A stretch of DNA of 64,000 nucleotides from Bacteroidia bacterium. GTDB lineage: Bacteria > Bacteroidota > Bacteroidia > SXHM01. The notes under the pieces are model-generated. The model was not told where the DNA came from. It did no database searches and saw nothing but the letters and a program-made list of their open reading frames with translations. Both the position numbers and the translations under genes were made by a program. Position 1 is the first letter of the stretch; each line of letters starts with the position of its first letter. Below, one piece after another: positions 45,483-53,277 of this stretch. The stretch is taken from contig JAJVIC010000009.1 of assembly GCA_022072225.1 (NCBI GenBank), positions 1 through 64,000 of the forward strand, given 5' to 3'.

Positions 45483-46943
45483 CTATGCCTGAAACTTGGC
45501 TTTCAGCCACTTGTTATAGTTGATAACATCGGTGTCGCTGCTTGTGTTTTGTTGTTCTTTCAGGAATTGAGAAACCATGTTGTTCAGCTTTTTATCTTTT
45601 TTAGATATGCCATGCAGTGCAACATAACGGATGATTTCAATCAATTTGACTTCGCGTGTGTTTTCTTCGTTTTGTAAGAGGTCTTTGTATTCTTTCTTGA
45701 TCTGTGTGGTGCGGTAATCAAGGAACTCCATATCATTCAGTTCAAGACGGATAATAAGTTCGGCAATAGCAATACGGAAACGCAGAGAACGGTCAGCATT
45801 TTTATAGCTTTCATGAATAAATAGTTTATTCAGGTTTTTAATGGAATTACGGAAGTCGCCTTTCTCGAAACGGAAGATGGCGAGATTGAGGTAAACAAAC
45901 ACTTCGTAAAAAGGAGTTTTCTTCAGTTGCTCATTGTTTTCAAGGTTTTCGAGTATTTCTATAGCTTTGTCGGTATCAATCTTTGAGTAATTGATCACTA
46001 AAGAATTGTAGTAGAAGAACAGGTATTTGTCGTAATGCAGTTTACCGAATTCTTCCATGGCAGCTTTCAGCTTTTCGGCATAGGCAAGGCTTTCCTGTAT
46101 TTTTCCGTTTTTAAACAAGGTATTTACAATATAGGTGAGCATCTGCAGCTTGGTAAGATGATTTCCTTTGTTGAACAGTTGCTCTTCACTAAACTGGTTG
46201 TAGGTTGTTAAAAGGTAGTCTTCCAGGTTTTTGTAATCGTGGCGCTGCAGCAAAACCTGACTTACAGCCTGGTATATTTTAAAACGCAGAGCAGGGCTTT
46301 TTTTCAGTTCGCTGTCCTGCGAAAAATCATCAACTGTTTTGCTCAGCATTTCAACAACTGGATTGTCGCCAGGTGAGAAGTTCTGGGTTACTTTCAGTTT
46401 ATACTTAACTGCTGCAAGAACATCATCAATCTGGCGCAGATTGTGTAAACGAGCACTGTTTTCTTTCCTTAGTTTAATATAGGTTTCCGGATTGATGGAA
46501 ACCATTTCGTGTGAAAGCTTGATGTATTCGCTGTAAATAATATCGAGTAATTCGTAGTTTTCCTGAGCTGTTGCTTTTTTCTCCGCCTTGCGGATAAAAT
46601 GATATGCAACAGGATAGTTGTTGCGGTTAAAAAATAAATAAGAAAGTGAAATTAGTTGCAAGGTGTTAGATGCTTCATCTTCGCCAAAATGCTGAAGCAT
46701 CAAACTCTTATTTACTTCTTCAGTTAAACGGTTTTTAAGACGGTAGAATGAGTTCTTTTCCCCATCGGGGTAAAGTTTCAATGCTGCTTTATCTTCATCA
46801 TATTCTTCGCCTTTTTTACGCATGTAATCAAACAGTACAACATCTTTTCTGTCGCCTTCTGAAGTATTGCGCGAAATAAAAATTTTAAAGAAGCGCAATT
46901 CTTCTTTGGTCATCCCTGCTATGATACGGTTTATGATATCCAT
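45483..46943 (-). CDS. Unknown helical repeat protein upstream of nadK
   Basis: This 486-residue protein is almost all helix, with no signal peptide. It begins MDIINRIIAGMTKEELRFFK, and amphipathic helix pairs of about 35-40 residues run through the middle (KGNHLTKLQMLTYIVNTLFK, DKAIEILENLENNEQLK), suggesting a TPR-like solenoid. Such proteins are common in Bacteroidota without a known role. It probably forms a unit with nadK. Confidence 0.7.
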   Translation of the reverse strand: MDIINRIIAGMTKEELRFFKIFISRNTSEGDRKDVVLFDYMRKKGEEYDEDKAALKLYPDGEKNSFYRLKNRLTEEVNKSLMLQHFGEDEASNTLQLISLSYLFFNRNNYPVAYHFIRKAEKKATAQENYELLDIIYSEYIKLSHEMVSINPETYIKLRKENSARLHNLRQIDDVLAAVKYKLKVTQNFSPGDNPVVEMLSKTVDDFSQDSELKKSPALRFKIYQAVSQVLLQRHDYKNLEDYLLTTYNQFSEEQLFNKGNHLTKLQMLTYIVNTLFKNGKIQESLAYAEKLKAAMEEFGKLHYDKYLFFYYNSLVINYSKIDTDKAIEILENLENNEQLKKTPFYEVFVYLNLAIFRFEKGDFRNSIKNLNKLFIHESYKNADRSLRFRIAIAELIIRLELNDMEFLDYRTTQIKKEYKDLLQNEENTREVKLIEIIRYVALHGISKKDKKLNNMVSQFLKEQQNTSSDTDVINYNKWLKAKFQA

Positions 46944-46986
46944 CGAGTGCTAAGGTATAAAGAAAGAGTGGTATGAATATATTCTG

Positions 46987-47015
46987 TTGGCTGCTGAATA
47001 AATTTATTATATTTG
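46987..47015 (+). promoter_or_regulatory. Promoter of the DUF1761 gene
   Basis: TTG (46987-46989), 18 bases, then TATATTTG (47008-47015), 22 bases before the ATG. Confidence 0.6.
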
Positions 47016-47037
47016 ATAAACTTTAAAACCTAAACAC

Positions 47038-47544
47038 ATGAACTTTGTAGCTATTATTACTGCTGCCCTGGTGCCAATGGTACTGGGCTTTATATGGTAT
47101 CACAAAAATGTATTCGGAACTGTGTGGATGCAACTTACCGGTATGACCGAAGAGAAAGCGCAACAGGGAAATATGTTTTTGAAATTCGGACTGGCTTTTC
47201 TTTTCAGCATTATGCTGGCTTTTGTTATGAATATTTTTGCAGTACACGATGCTTTTATTGATGGTGCTGCTTATTATGAAATAAAAGCAAGCAGCAACGG
47301 TCAACCCAGTGCTGAAACTGCTCAATGGCTGGAGTATTATAAAACCACACTGGCTGAATCGAACCACACATTTTCACACGGATCATTTCATGCCTTGTTG
47401 CTGATTGGTGTGTTTGTTATAGTTCCTGTATTTGCCACCAACGCCATTTTTGAAGGTAAAGGCTGGAAGTATGTAGCCATAAACGCAGGCTACTGGATTG
47501 TTTGTGTAGCTCTGATGGGCGGCATTATTGCCATGTGGAGATAA
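47038..47544 (+). CDS. DUF1761-type membrane protein
   Basis: This 168-residue protein has four hydrophobic helices: residues 1-20 (IITAALVPMVLGFIWYH), 50-70, 115-135 and 145-165. The N-terminal LGFIWYHKNVFG-W block and the helix pattern match DUF1761. Function unknown. Confidence 0.78.
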   Translation: MNFVAIITAALVPMVLGFIWYHKNVFGTVWMQLTGMTEEKAQQGNMFLKFGLAFLFSIMLAFVMNIFAVHDAFIDGAAYYEIKASSNGQPSAETAQWLEYYKTTLAESNHTFSHGSFHALLLIGVFVIVPVFATNAIFEGKGWKYVAINAGYWIVCVALMGGIIAMWR

Positions 47545-47581
47545 ACCAGAGTTCATAAAATTATAATTGAGCCGCTTATTG

Positions 47582-47609
47582 GCTGAGATAGTTCATTATT
47601 TATCTCAGC
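47582..47609. repeat. Stem-loop between two genes
   Basis: GCTGAGATA (47582-47590) and TATCTCAGC (47601-47609) are perfect 9-base arms around a 10-base loop, 38 bases behind the DUF1761 stop. There is no T-run, so termination is uncertain. Confidence 0.5.
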
Positions 47610-47632
47610 AGAAAACATGATTGTTATCAGGT

Positions 47633-47660
47633 TTTGAATTTTAGCATACAACTAGGTTTG
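47633..47660 (+). promoter_or_regulatory. Promoter of the Ig-like lipoprotein gene
   Basis: TTTG (47633-47636), 16 bases, then TAGGTTTG (47653-47660), 19 bases before the ATG. Spacing is slightly short. Confidence 0.5.
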
Positions 47661-47679
47661 TATTATAAAATATTGAAAC

Positions 47680-48453
47680 ATGAAAACACAAACGCCTTAC
47701 TTTTTACTTCTTTTGCTTTTGGCAAGCCTTGTATCATTTACCGCTTGTAAGAAAGACAATGATGATGACGATAATAATAATAACCCTTCGTGTGGAATAG
47801 AAGTAGAAATTTACGGAGCCATGGGTACACGCGACACGGTGTATGCTTATCTGTTTGAAGACTATAATGGTATTCCCAACTACTCAGCAGTAGTGCCTTA
47901 CAAAATACAGGTTGATGGCGGTTCGCCCAGCCACGCTACAGGTGATTACAGTTTCAGCGTTGCCAATCTGTCGGCTTTACCTTTTGGCGTTGCGCTTGAC
48001 GAACAAACCGGTGTGCTGAAAAATTCAGGAGGTACTCTTGTTCCCGGTCTTCATCCTTTTACCATCAATGTAAGCGATGGAACATGTTCGGTTGACAGAA
48101 CACTTTATATGAGAGTTACTTTTGTTCCTGCCAACAATTCAATTCCCTGGCCGCTGTTTCAGTTTGACAGTTTTGTTTTTCTTGACCATGCCGAACCTAA
48201 TAAACCTTATGGAAGTTCTCTTTGTCTGATGGGTGGCGAGCCCCCCTATCAATTCTTTATGATTCCCGGTTCGGGAAGTATGCCTCCCGGCTTATCATTA
48301 GGAGCAAGCAACGGAGTAATTTCAGGAACAGTGTTTGACAACGCAGCAGGAATCTATGAATTCAGGGTTGGGGCTGTTGATGCTGCGGGCGATACCTGCC
48401 TTGGTACCGGAGGAATAGGTCAAAATCAATTACTGAAAATAACTATTGACTAA
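47680..48453 (+). CDS. Lipoprotein with putative Ig-like domains
   Basis: This 257-residue lipoprotein has the signal MKTQTPYFLLLLLLASLVSF and lipid-attachment Cys23 in TACKK. An Asp/Asn-rich linker follows. The rest holds two units with the putative-Ig (He_PIG) pattern: LPFGVALDEQTGVLKNSGGT and MPPGLSLGASNGVISGTVFD. Probably a surface or periplasmic protein. No enzymatic motif. Confidence 0.78.
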   Translation: MKTQTPYFLLLLLLASLVSFTACKKDNDDDDNNNNPSCGIEVEIYGAMGTRDTVYAYLFEDYNGIPNYSAVVPYKIQVDGGSPSHATGDYSFSVANLSALPFGVALDEQTGVLKNSGGTLVPGLHPFTINVSDGTCSVDRTLYMRVTFVPANNSIPWPLFQFDSFVFLDHAEPNKPYGSSLCLMGGEPPYQFFMIPGSGSMPPGLSLGASNGVISGTVFDNAAGIYEFRVGAVDAAGDTCLGTGGIGQNQLLKITID

Positions 48454-48534
48454 AAAATAAAAATCATGAACAGATTGTTATTTGAGCTTAAATAAAAACT
48501 GTTGCTGAAAATAAACCTGCCTTAGAGGTTAAGT

Positions 48535-48831
48535 TTATTCAATAAGAAACACCTCGCGCTTACCGCCTTCAACAAGATCTGTATACCCTCTCATAATTTC
48601 CTGTAATTCGGGAGTGGCGGTTGAGCCGCGTAAATCTGAAAAGTATGCACCCATATCTTCTACCTCGTATTCCATAACTACGGTCCAGTAGGTACTTACA
48701 GCATCGGTCATTATTTTGTAGTTTTTACCGCCTTCTGTTTTTTCAAAATGTGGAATGGCTAGTTTGAATTTTTTTACCAGCTCTTTTGCTTTGCCGGGTT
48801 TTGCATGAAATAGTTCGCGGATAAGGTACAT
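48535..48831 (-). CDS. Small dimeric alpha/beta-barrel (NIPSNAP-like) protein
   Basis: This 98-residue protein begins MYLIRELFHAKPGKAKELVK and contains a conserved-looking YWTVVMEYEVEDMGAYF segment, the pattern of ferredoxin-like dimeric barrels such as NIPSNAP or ABM domains. Function unknown. Its leader contains an inverted repeat at 48855-48895. Confidence 0.65.
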   Translation of the reverse strand: MYLIRELFHAKPGKAKELVKKFKLAIPHFEKTEGGKNYKIMTDAVSTYWTVVMEYEVEDMGAYFSDLRGSTATPELQEIMRGYTDLVEGGKREVFLIE

Positions 48832-48854
48832 GAGGTTTGTGTTTTAGTTGTTCT

Positions 48855-48895
48855 GAGGCAGATTAAGTTTTATGTTTTAAAATTTAATCAGCCTC
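48855..48895. repeat. Inverted repeat in the leader of a small gene
   Basis: GAGGC-A-GATTAA (48855-48866) pairs with TTAATC-A-GCCTC (48884-48895), with one A/A mismatch and a 17-base loop. It lies 24 bases upstream of the 98-residue gene and may be an operator or leader hairpin. Confidence 0.5.
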
Positions 48896-49003
48896 TAAAC
48901 AAAAATAAATAAAATATAAAATACATCAGGCTGAATTGCCTAACCCGGGCAACGTTAACTGCCTTTAACAATCAGAAGAAAGAAACATCACGGGCAGTTT
49001 TTA

Positions 49004-49426
49004 TTATTTTATTGTCAATACAAGCAGCCCGCCTATTATCATAAGTCCGCCAACTGCAATTCTCCAGGTGAATTGTTCGTGTAAGAGGAAGAATGAAAGA
49101 AGCAAGGTTATTATAATACTTGCTTTGTCAATAAGAGCTACTTCTGATACACTGCCGATTTTAATTGCCCTGTAATAGAATATCCAGGAAATGCTTGTTG
49201 TAAGGCCCGAGAAAGCGAGAAGTATAATGTCTTTTTTTGTCAGGTTGGAAAAGTCTTTGACATGGTTGAAAACAAAAATGTTTAACCAGATAAGAACGAA
49301 AACAAAACTTGTGCGCACTGCAAGCCCGGTGTCGCCACTCACATTTTTAAGTCCGGCTTTGGCAATTACAGATGTAAGGCCTGCAAAAACCATTGATATT
49401 ATTGCGAATACCTGATACTGCTTCAT
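49004..49426 (-). CDS. EamA-type four- to five-helix transporter
   Basis: This protein of about 140 residues starts at the ATG at 49424-49426 (MKQYQVFAIISMVFAGLTSV); an upstream in-frame start would add a polar tail. It corresponds to one EamA half (five hydrophobic segments; GLTTSISWIFYYRAIKIGSV and AVGGLMIIGGLLVL are typical). Single-EamA proteins of this size pair to form drug/metabolite exporters. Confidence 0.8.
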   Translation of the reverse strand: MKQYQVFAIISMVFAGLTSVIAKAGLKNVSGDTGLAVRTSFVFVLIWLNIFVFNHVKDFSNLTKKDIILLAFSGLTTSISWIFYYRAIKIGSVSEVALIDKASIIITLLLSFFLLHEQFTWRIAVGGLMIIGGLLVLTIK

Positions 49427-49591
49427 GGTCTGTATTTTATAGGCAAGTATAGGTTTTAAAAATGTAACACGAGCTGAGCGGCAAGACATTTGTCACCTGG
49501 CGCAAGTGCATTTACCTTTCAGTAAACAATTTATCCAAACCAGCGGTGAACAAACTGTTGACTGATAGTTACTGACTGAACTAACGTTGTG

Positions 49592-49897
49592 TTAGCCAAC
49601 TGAAATATCAGGTACGACAGCTCTCATCGGAAAATACTCGTATTTATTTATTTTTCCTGCGGGGTCGTTTGCAATAAAGTCTTTTAGTTCCTGTTCGTTG
49701 TCAACCGCTACAACCCCCAGTCCGTAAATTTCTTTCGGGTCCATTACAGGACCAAAGGCGTAAACTTTTCCTTGTTTCAGTTTTTCTGTCCAGTAGGCAA
49801 TATGCTGCATCATTACTGCCTTTTCACTGTCTGTCATTGTGGTTGCAAAATCAGGTCTTAAAGGGTTTAAGTAAACTGCATAAAATTGTTTTTCCAT
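49592..49897 (-). CDS. YCII-domain protein
   Basis: This 101-residue protein has a ferredoxin-like fold of the YCII family: HIAYWTEKLKQGKVYAFGPV with the family His, then GLGVVAVDNEQELKDFIAND. Biochemical function unknown; some members are stress- or chlorinated-substrate-related. Confidence 0.8.
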   Translation of the reverse strand: MEKQFYAVYLNPLRPDFATTMTDSEKAVMMQHIAYWTEKLKQGKVYAFGPVMDPKEIYGLGVVAVDNEQELKDFIANDPAGKINKYEYFPMRAVVPDISVG

Positions 49898-50113
49898 ATT
49901 TTCTGTTTTAATAGTTTGTGTCTGTGTGGTTAAATGAGCGCTTATGTTTGATTAGGCCTGGTAATTACAGTGTTGGTTCTGCTAAAATAAATAAAATGCA
50001 ATTAGTGCGTGATTACAAACTCCACACACACTGCTCAGGATTGCAAGGGCAAAGCCCTTTTGAATACCTTTAAAAGAAAATAATACTATTCAAAAAATCA
50101 TGACCAGCGGGAA

Positions 50114-50458
50114 TCAATTAAACCATACAGCATATCCTTTTCTGCGCAGGTCATGCGCAAGCTTTTCTTCCATTTTAAGTGCCTGCTCGCGGGTCATGGG
50201 TTTTAAGTTTAAATGATCATATAAGCTGGGGCGCAAATACCAGCCATACTTAAGCACAATAGCTGAAGAAAGCTTATGACCTTTTTTATTCCGGTAGCCG
50301 GTTTTATGCTGCTCAAAGCGTTGCTTGGGTGTTTTACTGGTCATGCCTACATACACACATTCCAGCACCCCGTTAAACTGGGGATTGGCTGCGCGGAATT
50401 TTGCGTTCTCGGTAAACACGCGCTTATGCAGCTCTATTACATATACTTTATAATTCAT
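50114..50458 (-). CDS. GIY-YIG-like small protein
   Basis: This 114-residue protein has the spacing of a GIY-YIG nuclease core: MNYKVYVIELHK, then CVYVGMTSKTPKQRFEQHKT (the YVG half and the catalytic-type Arg), and a later Glu in ALKMEEKLAHDLRRKGYAVW. The two halves are further apart than usual (insertion of residues 12-30). It may be an orphan nuclease or degenerate. Confidence 0.65.
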   Translation of the reverse strand: MNYKVYVIELHKRVFTENAKFRAANPQFNGVLECVYVGMTSKTPKQRFEQHKTGYRNKKGHKLSSAIVLKYGWYLRPSLYDHLNLKPMTREQALKMEEKLAHDLRRKGYAVWFN

Positions 50459-50536
50459 ATTCTTCTTTTAGAATATAAACGGTAAAGACTGAATAAAATT
50501 GTGTTGTAGTTAAAACGGCAGGATGCCGCTTAATAA

Positions 50537-50559
50537 AAGCGTAGCAAAATGCTACGCTT
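50537..50559 (-). terminator. Stem-loop behind a hypothetical gene
   Basis: AAGCGTAGCA (50537-50546) and TGCTACGCTT (50550-50559) are perfect 10-base arms around an AAA/TTT loop, 9 bases behind the stop of the gene at 50569-51141. In the minus direction a short TTTTATT follows, giving a weak terminator. Confidence 0.65.
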
Positions 50560-50568
50560 AACAGAGAA

Positions 50569-51141
50569 CTACTTTTTACCGGCTAACTTTTTACCCATTT
50601 CAAGATACATCTCTTTTGCTGCATCGTGAAATGCAGCATTTATCAGTTTCCTGGCCTGCTTTATTTTTAAATCTATTTTGCCTTCTGCCTTGCTTACATA
50701 AGTAAACCTTGCCCATGCTTCCAACTGATGTGTGTTACGGCATTTTAACAATCCGTTTCGGGCACACACGGCAGCTGCATACTTTACCAAAACCGGGGGA
50801 TTAAAAAAGGTGTTCAGTTTCTTATGTTCAGGAAAATAAACGCTTATGTGAACTGTGAAATTATTTCCGTTTCTGAAAAAACTTATTCCGCCTGTTTCGC
50901 CATAATCCAGCTTACTTAAGGGAGGGCTGTCAATTGAATACGAAGGTTCAATATTTTCGGGCAACTCAATACAGTTGAGTTTCAGAAAAGGACTTATCAG
51001 CTTTTCGTCAAGACAATCGGGCGAATAATTGCCATCGTTTTCAAGATAAAAATCGCTGCCATACTTTTTACCATTTATTAAAAGATGAAAAATCTTACTC
51101 TTACCAAAATAAGTTCGGGTTTCTTTAAGTTTTATTTCCAT
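50569..51141 (-). CDS. Unknown protein (190 aa)
   Basis: This is a soluble protein without signal peptide. A beta-rich N-terminal half (KSKIFHLLINGKKYGSDFYL) is followed by a basic C-terminal helix ending KKLAGKK. I do not recognise a family. About 70-100 bases upstream of the start lies copy 1 of the 30-base repeat described at 51210. Confidence 0.6.
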   Translation of the reverse strand: MEIKLKETRTYFGKSKIFHLLINGKKYGSDFYLENDGNYSPDCLDEKLISPFLKLNCIELPENIEPSYSIDSPPLSKLDYGETGGISFFRNGNNFTVHISVYFPEHKKLNTFFNPPVLVKYAAAVCARNGLLKCRNTHQLEAWARFTYVSKAEGKIDLKIKQARKLINAAFHDAAKEMYLEMGKKLAGKK

Positions 51142-51209
51142 GTTTTTATATTTCTGCTGCTAAAATAAAACAAAAGCAGAATTACAATTCCTATAGCTAC
51201 CGGAAGCAA

Positions 51210-51241
51210 CTCAGCATTAATACCTGTTTAAAGGATGGCAA
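51210..51241. repeat. 30-base repeat copy 1
   Basis: The stretch contains CAGCATTAATACCTGTTTAA followed by AGGATGGCAACG. A nearly identical copy lies at 51979-52010. Each copy is upstream of a minus-strand unknown gene and downstream of another. Confidence 0.7.
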
Positions 51242-51270
51242 CGTAAACATTACACTCAACGGGGGGCAAA

Positions 51271-51885
51271 CTAATCCAGTTTATGAACTGAAGCAAGGTA
51301 TTTTTGTAATTCTTCTTTTTTCTGGGCTTCTATCTCCAGTTGATTGCCTTTAAGCATGGAGTGGGTAATAAAGGTATTCATTTTTACAAATTTGAGTGAT
51401 GTAATACAAGTACCTAACGCCACACCGTTTTTTGTAACTGCAAATATTTTCCAGATGCCGGGTGATACTTCTTCCAGATTTTGAAAGGTGTATGCCGTAT
51501 GGTTATTCATAAATGTATGTAACAGCACTTTGGGCTCAGTTATCCCAAAGTTCATCCGCTCGTTATAACGCTTAAAATAATGAGTGGTAAAATAAAGCAG
51601 ATATTCACTATTGGGGAATGCTTCAATTCCGGCCAATCCCCGGTCGTTATAATACCAGGCCAGATAATTGGAAAGAATGCCTCTTTTATCAATGTCAATC
51701 CGGTATATCCAGTTGTTTTTATGTTTTGACACATAATCGAAGGTTTGTATAATCCGTTTACCCCGCAGCGGTGCATTGGCTTTTCTAACATCTTCGGCCA
51801 CAAACATTGATTTGCGTACTACAATATCTATGTCTTTATTAATCTCTTTGCGGATTTCGCTCAGATTCATGGAAGAAACTAACAT
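51271..51885 (-). CDS. Unknown protein (204 aa)
   Basis: This soluble helical/beta protein begins MLVSSMNLSEIRKEINKDID (the second Met, 5 residues in, is an equal candidate start). Motifs such as YLLYFTTHYFKRYNERMNFG and a basic C-terminus are seen, with no family recognised. It is flanked on both sides by the 30-base repeat. Confidence 0.6.
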   Translation of the reverse strand: MLVSSMNLSEIRKEINKDIDIVVRKSMFVAEDVRKANAPLRGKRIIQTFDYVSKHKNNWIYRIDIDKRGILSNYLAWYYNDRGLAGIEAFPNSEYLLYFTTHYFKRYNERMNFGITEPKVLLHTFMNNHTAYTFQNLEEVSPGIWKIFAVTKNGVALGTCITSLKFVKMNTFITHSMLKGNQLEIEAQKKEELQKYLASVHKLD

Positions 51886-51978
51886 GGAAAAACGGTTTTA
51901 ATTGTTTTAACATCTTAATTATAAAACGAAAATAATGAAATTATATTTTGTTTCCTCGCAAAGGGAAGGTATTGCCGC

Positions 51979-52010
51979 TCAGCATTGATACCTGTTTAAA
52001 GGATGGCAAA
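51979..52010. repeat. 30-base repeat copy 2
   Basis: The stretch contains CAGCATTGATACCTGTTTAA followed by AGGATGGCAAAG; compared with copy 1 it differs at two or so positions. It is about 95 bases upstream of the 204-residue gene. Confidence 0.7.
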
Positions 52011-52039
52011 GAAGATTAAGCCGGGCGGGGAATTATAAA

Positions 52040-52609
52040 TCAGCTTTGTTTACTCTTTACACAAATAACCTCATTGTTTTTATAACTCACCCTGTAATCA
52101 TATAATTCAGAAAAAGCAGGTTCATTAAACAGCAGCTTGCTTTTATAATTTGTTCTTCCTGTTATTTCCTGGTCTAACCTGCTCCAGAACAAATAATATA
52201 TCCTGTAAGCTTTCAATAATTCTTCAGTAACAGGAGGATAATTATTCTTCTCAGAAGCTGCTTTCATTTCTGCTTCATTTGAATCAAACCAACTAAAAGC
52301 AATACCAAATATAAGCCCGGGATTAGTGTCACTTTTAATATTCTCACTTAGAGAGTTCCACCAGGCATGCTTATAAAATCCGGGTGTGCAAATAGTAAAA
52401 AACACATCTCCACCTGCTTCCAATATGCTTTGCTGATTTGTGAATTTTTCTTTCAACGTTGCAATCACTAAACGATAGATCATTGCTCTACTGTCGCCCG
52501 GCTCAATCAGCAGCGAAGCTTCAACTCCTTTTTCTGTAAGTATGGTTTGCTTATCGCTTATTCGAGATATACGTTCAACTCTTGATAAAGGGCGAAGAAA
52601 GAGTTGCAT
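52040..52609 (-). CDS. Unknown protein (189 aa) downstream of the Y1 transposase
   Basis: This soluble protein begins MQLFLRPLSRVERISRISDK. It contains the aromatic-rich block CTPGFYKHAWWNSLSENI, and no family is recognised. It starts 12 bases behind the transposase stop in the same direction and may be a cargo or simply a neighbour. Confidence 0.55.
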   Translation of the reverse strand: MQLFLRPLSRVERISRISDKQTILTEKGVEASLLIEPGDSRAMIYRLVIATLKEKFTNQQSILEAGGDVFFTICTPGFYKHAWWNSLSENIKSDTNPGLIFGIAFSWFDSNEAEMKAASEKNNYPPVTEELLKAYRIYYLFWSRLDQEITGRTNYKSKLLFNEPAFSELYDYRVSYKNNEVICVKSKQS

Positions 52610-52621
52610 GGTTTTATTTTA

Positions 52622-53080
52622 TTAATTCAACCATTCAAATAAATACTGCTCGTTATATTCTACATCAAACTTATTCAGAAAATCTAAATATTCTTCTTTG
52701 AATGTTTTCTTTTTGTGATGCTCTTTTTGGTTCATGATGTACTGTATTACATCTGTTAACTGTGAATGGCTGTATGAAAAAGCTCCAAAACCTTCCTGCC
52801 AACTGAATTTATATTTCGTAAATTTCTTTTCTTTTATAAACTCATTAGATGATTTTTTTATTTCGCGCACTAAATCCGAAAGTGAACAGGATGGTTTCAT
52901 GCCGATAAAGAAATGGATATGGTCGGGCATACCATTTATAGCAAGCATTTTTTGTTCTTTGTTTCTTACAATTCCCGTAACGTATTTATACAGTTCTTCT
53001 TCCCATTCAGGTTGTATCAGACTTTCTCTGCCTTTAACGGCAAACACAACGTGGATGTAGAGTTGCGTGTAGGTTGACAT
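52622..53080 (-). CDS. IS200-like Y1 transposase (REP-associated, RAYT type)
   Basis: This 152-residue HUH-superfamily enzyme has the histidine pair in MPDHIHFFIGMK and the candidate catalytic tyrosine in QYIMNQKEHHKKKTF. The start MSTYTQLYIHVVFAVKGRES is typical of the Bacteroidota RAYT group. No TnpB gene or clear IS ends are present. Instead, four short hairpins with REP character follow upstream (53097-53264), the DNA that such enzymes bind and cut. Confidence 0.9.
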   Translation of the reverse strand: MSTYTQLYIHVVFAVKGRESLIQPEWEEELYKYVTGIVRNKEQKMLAINGMPDHIHFFIGMKPSCSLSDLVREIKKSSNEFIKEKKFTKYKFSWQEGFGAFSYSHSQLTDVIQYIMNQKEHHKKKTFKEEYLDFLNKFDVEYNEQYLFEWLN

Positions 53081-53096
53081 GTTGAGATGGTTTTTA

Positions 53097-53264
53097 AATC
53101 CCGAAGGGATTTTATGTTTATAGATGTTATGTTATCGATTTAATTCGACCCCGCAGGGGTCGCATGTTTGTAGCATTCGTTTTGGTTATAAATATACGAC
53201 CCCGTTGGGGTCGCACGGTTTCTTCATCTTCTATTTTCTATAAACATGTGATGCCTTCGGCATC
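53097..53264. repeat. REP-like hairpin cluster beside the Y1 transposase
   Basis: Four perfect short palindromes are spaced by about 35-40 bases: AATCCC GAA GGGATT (53097-53111), CGACCCC GCA GGGGTCG (53146-53162), CGACCCC GTT GGGGTCG (53197-53213) and GATGCC TTC GGCATC (53250-53264). Each has a 3-base loop. CATG or ACG bases flank the two identical middle hairpins. The cluster fills the gap between the transposase and restriction-modification genes. Confidence 0.88.
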
Positions 53265-53277
53265 TTTTATTCAAATT

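Noticed and set aside
49577-49600. Integron attC-like site (CTAACGTTGTGTTAG)
   Set aside because: The core boxes do not fit the consensus, no integrase is present, and other gaps lack a matching site.
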